DNA of 11,696 nt, from NCBI GenBank assembly GCA_035486135.1, contig DATHNI010000130.1, positions 1 to 11,696 of the forward strand, written 5' to 3'. Position numbers and translations under genes: made by a program. Below are positions 7,087 through 11,696 of the stretch, one piece after another. Within the stretch, counting starts at the first letter, position 1. Every line of letters starts with the position of its first letter. The notes beneath the pieces were generated by a model. That model searched no databases and had not been told where the DNA came from. It saw nothing but the letters and a program-made list of their open reading frames with translations. Origin of the DNA: JASHVB01 sp035486135. Lineage in GTDB: Bacteria; Pseudomonadota; Alphaproteobacteria; Acetobacterales; Acetobacteraceae.

Positions 7087-8952
7087 TCATCGTTCCTTCT
7101 CCGCAACCTGCTGCGGCAGTGGCTCGGTGCGGTTGGCCGGGTCGCGTTGCAGCGCGTCGGTCATGATGTCGCGTGCGATCGGTCCCGCCATCTGCGCGCC
7201 CGCGTTGCCATGCTCCACCACCACCGATACCGCGTAGCGCGGCGCGTCATACGGAGCATAACAGACGAACAGCGCGTGCGGCCGATACTCCCACGGCAGC
7301 TTCGCGGAATCGAAATTGGTATTCTCCCGCTGCTCGCGCGACACGCGGCGTACCTGCGCTGAGCCGGTCTTGCCGGCCATCTGCCACCGCGGATCCGTTA
7401 GCCTCGCCTGCGGGGCCGTCCCCCCTTGCTCGTTCACCACCGCCCACATCCCGTCGCGCACCTGGGCAAACGAACGGTCGGTGATGCGCATCAGCGGCCA
7501 ATCCGAGGCTTCGGCACCCGGCTGCGCCTCACCGGCCAGCTTGCGGGTGAGATGCGGCTGGACCGCCCGCCCGGTGGCCACGCGCGCCACATAGGTGGCG
7601 AGTTGCAGTGGCGTTACCTGGATGTAGCCCTGGCCGATGCCGCTGACGATCGTGTCGCCGAGGTTCCACGGATGGCCCTGCGCGATCCGCCACTCGCGGG
7701 TCGGGATCAGGCCGCTGCGCTGGCTCGGCAGGTCGATTTCCAGATCGGTGCCCAGGCCGAACCGGTTGGCCATCGCGGCGATGCGGTCGATGCCGGTGCG
7801 GCGCGCAACTTCGTAGAAGAACACGTCGCAACTGTTCTTCAGGCCGCCGCGCAGGTCCAGGCTGCCATGCCCACCCTTGCGCCAGCAATGGAACCGCGCG
7901 TCGCCCAGGTCGAGGTAGCCAGGGCAGTTGATCCGGTCGGTGGGCGACAGCGTCCGCGCCTCCAGCGCGGCCACCGCCACCGCCATCTTGAACGTCGAGC
8001 CCGGGGCATACAGCCCGTGCGTCGCCTTGTTGATCAGGGGCGCGCGCTTGTCGGCGCTCCACTCCGCCCATTGCGCCTGGGGGACGCCGGAATTGAACAG
8101 GCTCGGATCGAACGACGGGGTGGTGGCCATCGCCATGACCTCGCCGTTGCGACAATCCAGCACCACGGCGCTGGCGCTTTCGTCGCCGAGATGGCCCAGC
8201 ACCGCCTGCTGCAGGCCGGCATCGATGGTCAGACCGACCTCGTCGCCTTGCTGGCCCTCCTCGCGGTCGAGTTCGCGGATCACCCGGCCGAGTGCGTTCA
8301 CTTCGAGCTGCACCGCGCCGGCGCGGCCACGCAGGGCCATGTCGTGGTACTTTTCGAGGCCGGCGCGGCCGATGCGGATGCCGGGGAGCGACAACAGCGG
8401 ATCGTCGGCGACATCGGCCTCGGTTGGCGGAGCGACGTAGCCGACCACATGGGCGAGTTGTTCGCCGAACGGGTACATGCGGGTGGTGCCGGCATCCACC
8501 ACGATGCCAGGCAGGTCCGGGGCGTTGACCTCGATCCGCGCCATGTCGTCCCAGGTGAGGAAGTCGCGCACCATGACCGGGATGAAGCGGCGGTGGCGGT
8601 GGACGTCGCGCGTGATGCGCGCGCGTTCGTGGTCGGCGAGCGGGATGATCTGCGAGAAGGCGTCCAGCGTGGCGTCGACGTCGTTGGTTTGCTCGGCCAC
8701 CAGGACGGCGCGCCAGTTGGTCTGGTTGCCGGCGACGACGACGCCGAAGCGGTCCAGGATGCGGCCGCGGGGCGGGGCGATCATGCGGGCGCTGATGCGG
8801 TTCTCGTCGGAGAGCGTGCGGTAGCGGGCTGCCTCGGCGACCTGCACCTGGTAGAGGCGGACGCCCAGGCCGCCCAGAAGGGCCGCCTGGCCGCCCATCA
8901 GGAGCAAGGCGCGGCGGGTGAAGACGCCGGTGCGGCGGGTTTCACGGCGCAT
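7087..8952 (-). CDS. mrdA: Penicillin-binding protein 2 (elongation-specific DD-transpeptidase)
   Basis: Class B PBP of 621 residues that crosslinks peptidoglycan during lateral wall growth, anchored by one N-terminal membrane helix (about 14-33) with the rest in the periplasm. The pedestal/dimerisation domain carries PPRGRILDRFG at 60-70 and GRAGLEKYHDMALRGRAG at 195-212. The transpeptidase domain has all three penicillin-binding motifs: STFK at 319-322 with nucleophile Ser319, SCD at 374-376 (the form usual in PBP2), and KTGS at 528-531. Length is normal. The ATG at 8952 has a weak ribosome site. The 108 bases separating it from mreD are packed with hairpins. Partner of RodA, encoded next. 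Confidence 0.97.
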   Translation of the reverse strand: MRRETRRTGVFTRRALLLMGGQAALLGGLGVRLYQVQVAEAARYRTLSDENRISARMIAPPRGRILDRFGVVVAGNQTNWRAVLVAEQTNDVDATLDAFSQIIPLADHERARITRDVHRHRRFIPVMVRDFLTWDDMARIEVNAPDLPGIVVDAGTTRMYPFGEQLAHVVGYVAPPTEADVADDPLLSLPGIRIGRAGLEKYHDMALRGRAGAVQLEVNALGRVIRELDREEGQQGDEVGLTIDAGLQQAVLGHLGDESASAVVLDCRNGEVMAMATTPSFDPSLFNSGVPQAQWAEWSADKRAPLINKATHGLYAPGSTFKMAVAVAALEARTLSPTDRINCPGYLDLGDARFHCWRKGGHGSLDLRGGLKNSCDVFFYEVARRTGIDRIAAMANRFGLGTDLEIDLPSQRSGLIPTREWRIAQGHPWNLGDTIVSGIGQGYIQVTPLQLATYVARVATGRAVQPHLTRKLAGEAQPGAEASDWPLMRITDRSFAQVRDGMWAVVNEQGGTAPQARLTDPRWQMAGKTGSAQVRRVSREQRENTNFDSAKLPWEYRPHALFVCYAPYDAPRYAVSVVVEHGNAGAQMAGPIARDIMTDALQRDPANRTEPLPQQVAEKER

Positions 8953-8972
8953 GGTGCCAGCCCGAGCAAGCG

Positions 8973-9042
8973 CCAGGGACTTTGCCCCTGGAACCCCACC
9001 AGGGGGCTTTGCCCCCTGGTGGGGTTTCAGGGCAGAGCCCTG
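8973..9042. repeat. Triple-hairpin element between mreD and mrdA
   Basis: Three adjacent hairpins. The first has 6-bp arms at 8973-8978/8986-8991 (CCAGGG/CCCTGG). The central one has perfect 16-bp arms at 8992-9007/9011-9026 with a TTT loop. The third has 6-bp arms at 9028-9033/9037-9042 (CAGGGC/GCCCTG). They almost fill the gap between the mreD stop (9061) and the mrdA start (8952), ending about 20 bases before the mrdA ATG. The central stem lacks a following T-run, so it is more like a repeated palindromic unit than a terminator. It could still modulate translation of mrdA. Confidence 0.88.
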
Positions 9043-9060
9043 ACCTTTCTACGGCGCGCA

Positions 9061-9618
9061 TCACGCCCGCTCCGGGTTGGCGATCGAACGATGGGCGCGC
9101 GCGAACAGTATCGCCAGCGCCGGATACAGCGCAGCCGTCAGCACCGCCTGGAACACCATGGCCCCCGGTGGCACCAGCCGCCAGGTCAGCACCACGGTCG
9201 CGACCCACTCGAGCGCCGCCGCGCCAGCCGCAACCACGGCGAAGGCCAGCCAGACCAGCGCGAAGCCGTGCCGACCCAGCGTCCGCCGCCAGCGCTGCGC
9301 CACCCCATGCACGATCAACAGCGTCAGCACGCCCGTCCCAACCGGCAGCCAGTCCAGCAGGTCCAGCAACAGCCCGATGGCGAACACCACCGGCGGCGCC
9401 ATCGCCGCGGGCCGGAACAGCGACCAGAACCACACCGACGCCAACGCCACCGCCGGCAGCAGCCAGGTCTGGTCCACGATCCCGAACGGCGCCTCGGTCA
9501 GCAGCATAAGTAGAATCGTGCAACTCGCCGGGAAAGCATGACGCGCCGCAAGATCGAGCCGTCGTGCCAGCGTCGCTCGTGGCCGTATCCCGGGACGCTG
9601 CTCGTCGGCGCTCGCCAT
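9061..9618 (-). CDS. mreD: Rod shape-determining protein MreD
   Basis: Small inner-membrane scaffold protein of 185 residues with several hydrophobic helices (about 35-45, 52-66, 71-90, 95-107, 120-145, 153-172). It works with MreC and the PBP2-RodA pair in elongation. Sequence is weakly conserved in this family; the placement between mreC and mrdA, the size, and segments such as PFGIVDQTWLLPAV and VFAIGLLLDLLDWLPVGTGVLTLLIVHGV (a typical MreD D-x-L-G-T region) support the call. Its ATG shares its A with the mreC stop codon (TGATG), which implies translational coupling to mreC. Confidence 0.93.
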   Translation of the reverse strand: MASADEQRPGIRPRATLARRLDLAARHAFPASCTILLMLLTEAPFGIVDQTWLLPAVALASVWFWSLFRPAAMAPPVVFAIGLLLDLLDWLPVGTGVLTLLIVHGVAQRWRRTLGRHGFALVWLAFAVVAAGAAALEWVATVVLTWRLVPPGAMVFQAVLTAALYPALAILFARAHRSIANPERA

Positions 9619-10478
9619 CAGTGGTGCTTGTCCGTCGCTGGCTTGGCTGCCTCGGGAGGCACAATGCCGTTCAGGCCGTAATCGAAGATCCGCACGATCT
9701 CCAGCCTGTCGAGCAACGCGGCGGGCTCCACCTCGGGGACATGCGCGCTGGTGTAATGCACCGTGCCGACCGGGAGGTTGGCGGGGAAGGCACCGGTCTC
9801 GGCGCCGGTGACCACATGCTCGCCCTCGCGCGGCGGCGAGCCCTCCGGCCAGTACAGCAGCCGCGGGCGCGGACCGTTGTTGCCAACCAGGATGGCGTGC
9901 GCGCCGGAACCTTCCAGCACCACCGGAATCCGGCTGTTGAGGTCGGTGATCAACAGGACCCGGGCGCTGCGCGTGCCGACTTCGGTGATGCGGCCGACCA
10001 GGCCGCGCTCATCAAGCGCGATCTCGCCGCGCTTGATACCGTGGTTGGGGCCGACGGAGAGCAAGACCGCCTTGGCATAGACGCCACCGGCATCGGCCAC
10101 CACGCGGGCGGTGACGTAGGACGGAGCAGGATCGGGGATCCAGTGCAGCTCGGCTTTCAGACGGTGGTTTTCCGCGTCCAGCGCCAGCGCGACGGACTGC
10201 CAGCGGCGGAGTTCCTCGTTCTCGGCGCGAAGCTGGGCGTTGTCGCCGCGCAGGTTCCAGAGGTCGGCGGTATTGACGATGCCCGCCCGCAGGCTGTTCA
10301 GCGGCGCCGCCAGGACCGCGTAGATCGGCGCCAGGGCGTCGCCAAAGGCGAGGCGCGCGCGCTCGGCCAGCAGCGCGTCGGCCTTGCCGAGCAACATCAG
10401 ACCGAAGGAAGCGGCGATGAGTACTGGCAGGGTGAGTTTTGCCAGCGCCTGCCGGGCAGGGATCGAGAGGTGGATCAT
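9618..10478 (-). CDS. mreC: Rod shape-determining protein MreC
   Basis: Bitopic inner-membrane protein of 286 residues whose periplasmic domain binds and activates PBP2. Layout: short cytoplasmic N-terminus, one membrane helix (about 14-31), a coiled-coil stretch rich in Leu/Glu/Arg (about 72-110, DNAQLRAENEELRRW), then the beta-domain core with YAKAVLLSVGPNHGIKRGE, DERGLVGRITEVGTRSARVLLITDLNSRIPV and EHVVTGAETGAFPANLPVGTV. These are typical MreC sequences. I chose ATG 10478 (MIHLSIPARQAL) because the family start usually lies just before the membrane helix; ATG 10493 would add five residues, and 10601 would add a long proline-rich extension that looks non-coding. None has a convincing ribosome site. 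The stop overlaps the mreD start by one base. mreB is not directly upstream. Confidence 0.95.
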   Translation of the reverse strand: MIHLSIPARQALAKLTLPVLIAASFGLMLLGKADALLAERARLAFGDALAPIYAVLAAPLNSLRAGIVNTADLWNLRGDNAQLRAENEELRRWQSVALALDAENHRLKAELHWIPDPAPSYVTARVVADAGGVYAKAVLLSVGPNHGIKRGEIALDERGLVGRITEVGTRSARVLLITDLNSRIPVVLEGSGAHAILVGNNGPRPRLLYWPEGSPPREGEHVVTGAETGAFPANLPVGTVHYTSAHVPEVEPAALLDRLEIVRIFDYGLNGIVPPEAAKPATDKHH

Positions 10479-10610
10479 GCGCGGGCAGGACATTAGCGCG
10501 AATGTGGGTCCGAGAGCGACGGGGAACCTGCCGAAAACACACAGCGGCGCCGGCGTGTGGTTCCGCCACAACGGGGCTGAGAACGGGCAGGCCCTCGGCA
10601 CCCCGGCAGG

Positions 10611-10794
10611 TTATACCAACCGCCCGAAACACTGACTCTCGAACTGGTCGCACCGGCCGCCCCAACCGTCAGGGCCGGGCTTGACCCGGCCATCTATGCA
10701 GCCGCGGTGCCGCGATAGATGGCCGGGTCAAGCCCGGCCATGACGGTTGGGGCGGCCGGGGCCGGTACGTCAACCTTTAAGGCGGCTGGTATTA
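10611..10794. repeat. Outer inverted repeat bracketing the 45-bp palindrome
   Basis: TTATACCAACCGCC at 10611-10624 and GGCGGCTGGTATTA at 10781-10794 are inverted copies at 12 of 14 positions. They bracket the 45-bp palindrome, giving a 184-bp nested structure. It could be a MITE-like unit with 14-bp ends or one palindrome inserted in another. No coding capacity is seen inside. Confidence 0.55.
10653..10759. repeat. 45-bp near-perfect inverted repeat upstream of mreC
   Basis: Arms 10653-10697 and 10715-10759 are reverse complements at 44 of 45 positions, with a 17-base GC-rich loop. This is the longest palindrome in the window. It is flanked by a second pair of inverted sequences (see 10611-10794). 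Confidence 0.93.
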
Positions 10795-10911
10795 CTCGAC
10801 ACCATTGCTCGCACGGCGCCTGGTAGCCGGGGCCGCTCGTGCCTTGTGTCAGCCATAGCGCGGTGGGAATGTCAGTCGATCGAACGGACTGGCTGCGTGT
10901 GGCATGCCCGG

Positions 10912-10941
10912 TACGGGAGTTTCAGTTACGGGAGTTTCAGT
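10912..10941. repeat. Two perfect tandem copies of a 15-bp unit at the 3' end of the hypothetical gene
   Basis: TACGGGAGTTTCAGT occurs at 10912-10926 and again at 10927-10941 without change. The stop codon of the hypothetical gene (10937-10939) falls inside the second copy, and on the minus strand the unit carries an in-frame TGA each time. Probably replication slippage. Confidence 0.85.
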
Positions 10942-11686
10942 CGGCACGAATCAGGACGGCGGGGCCAGCCGTGCTCCGGCCCCGTGCGTTCAAACATGAC
11001 AGAGTTGGCAGTCCCGGGCAGCGTGGCGGCCCGGTCGACGGACCGGGGCCGGCACGAGCAAAAACCTGCCGCACTGATGCGAGCCGCCAAGGTGCCGCCA
11101 ATCGGACGTGTGCGGCTTCAGCGTGCCTGGCTTCAGCGTGTGCAGCTTCGGCATGCGCAACTTCGGCTCGCACGGCGTTCGGCGCCGGCGGCGCAGCACT
11201 CGCGACAGCCACGCGCTGCAGCAGCGTCGTGGTCGGCGCGGGCACGCCAAAGCCAAGGACCATGCCCGGCACGACGTTGGGGCTTTCCCACCATAGCAGC
11301 CCGCGTGCCGGGGGACCGGCGCGGAGACCTTTCACGCTGCCGCCGAACGCCACGATAGCGCGGGCCAGTTCCGGCCAGTCCTTATGCCCCGGCCCGATGC
11401 CATTGCGGCGGCACATCCAGGCGATCACGTTGCCGAAATGGCCACGGATCGACGCGGCCTGCGCCTGCGCCGAGCCCGCCGGAAGGTCCGGCCGCGGGTC
11501 CGGCCACATGGACGTCAGCCGACGGGAACGGCGCAGGCGAGCGGCGAGCGCGTGCTCCAGCAGGAAACGGATCAGCACGGCAAGCAAATGGACGAGCCAC
11601 TCCGGTAGTTGCGCGGACGCATCCGGACCGGCCCGATCTGCATCGGGGGCATAGGCTTGGGCCGGAACGGTGGGAGAGTCTCGCAT
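10937..11686 (-). CDS. Hypothetical protein with low-complexity His/Ala/Glu repeat
   Basis: Uncharacterised protein of 249 residues. ATG 11686 is preceded by AGGGG at good spacing. Residues 28-52 (LPEWLVHLLAVLIRFLLEHALAARL) form a hydrophobic or amphipathic helix, possibly membrane-associated. Residues about 80-150 look like a real folded core: FGNVIAWMCRRNGIGPGHKDWPELARAIVAFGG, then a WWESPNVVPGMV segment. From memory, similar short proteins occur as uncharacterised paralogues in Acetobacteraceae; this was not checked. After about residue 170 the sequence turns low-complexity: four 15-bp units (11108-11167) give AEAAH-like pentapeptides (about 174-193), followed by a Pro/Arg/Gly-rich tail. 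The tail may be a recent extension into formerly non-coding DNA. Function unknown; no clear link to the mre genes besides position. Confidence 0.6.
   Translation of the reverse strand: MRDSPTVPAQAYAPDADRAGPDASAQLPEWLVHLLAVLIRFLLEHALAARLRRSRRLTSMWPDPRPDLPAGSAQAQAASIRGHFGNVIAWMCRRNGIGPGHKDWPELARAIVAFGGSVKGLRAGPPARGLLWWESPNVVPGMVLGFGVPAPTTTLLQRVAVASAAPPAPNAVRAEVAHAEAAHAEARHAEAAHVRLAAPWRLASVRQVFARAGPGPSTGPPRCPGLPTLSCLNARGRSTAGPAVLIRAD
11108..11167. repeat. Four imperfect 15-bp tandem units inside the hypothetical gene
   Basis: Units 11108-11122, 11123-11137, 11138-11152 and 11153-11167 share a GCTTC core followed by AGC or GGC (the last has ACTTC). On the minus strand each encodes an AEAAH-type pentapeptide, keeping frame. 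Weaker similarity continues just past 11167. Confidence 0.8.
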
Positions 11687-11696
11687 TGGCGCCCCT

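Larger units (their letters stand above)
10494..10936. other. Intergenic stretch upstream of mreC without a gene
   Basis: No convincing coding frame on either strand. It holds a large nested palindrome (10611-10794) and a 15-bp tandem duplication starting at 10912. Between 10494 and 10610 I see no clear promoter consensus, although mreC, with no gene close upstream, should be transcribed from somewhere in or above this region. Confidence 0.6.

Noticed and set aside
7426..9513. Long plus-strand open frame (695 codons) opposite mrdA and mreD
   Set aside because: It is antisense to clearly recognisable PBP2 and MreD, has biased Arg/His/Ala composition typical of GC-rich shadow frames, and shows no domain.
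10610..10615. TATAAC as a -10 box for mreC on the minus strand
   Set aside because: It is part of the outer inverted repeat and has no recognisable -35 hexamer 16-18 bases upstream; kept only as a possibility in the palindrome finding.
10839..11654. Plus-strand frame opposite the hypothetical gene
   Set aside because: Composition is Ala/Arg/Ser-rich without structure; the minus frame has a ribosome site and a plausible folded core.

Overview
The window is high-GC DNA in which every supported gene lies on the minus strand, so transcription runs from high to low coordinates. The gene content and protein flavour (mreC-mreD-mrdA-rodA order, a DUF3293 gene after rodA, many GC-rich intergenic palindromes) suggest a chromosomal segment of an alphaproteobacterium, probably Rhodospirillales/Acetobacteraceae. 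That assignment is inferred from remembered family resemblance and was not tested by a search.

Right end (about 10.9-11.7 kb): an uncharacterised 249-residue protein. It has a conserved-looking core and an odd low-complexity C-terminal half containing a 15-bp tandem repeat. A 458-bp non-coding stretch follows, dominated by a nested palindrome (10611-10794).

Centre (about 5.2-10.5 kb): the cell-elongation cluster mreC, mreD, mrdA (PBP2) and rodA, then a DUF3293 gene. MreC and MreD organise the elongasome at the inner membrane. RodA polymerises lipid II into glycan and PBP2 crosslinks it. mreC and mreD overlap by one base, but the mreD/mrdA and mrdA/rodA junctions are each filled with strong hairpins. 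mreB, the usual gene just upstream of mreC, is not in the window.

Left part (1 to about 5.1 kb): a catabolic or transport set. It comprises a luciferase-like flavin monooxygenase, then a tightly spaced trio: an MFS transporter resembling the aromatic-acid/H+ symporters, a short-chain dehydrogenase, and a family-5 (Dpp/Opp-type) ABC substrate-binding protein that runs off the left edge. Together they look like uptake and oxidation of a small organic acid or aromatic compound. The substrate cannot be read from the sequence.

The most striking non-coding feature is the density of distinct palindromic elements: five different families at five gene junctions within 11.7 kb. One of them supplies the last residues and stop codon of the DUF3293 gene. 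I see no RNA genes, CRISPR array, transposase, phage genes or defence system, and no strong candidate for a wholly new multi-gene system.
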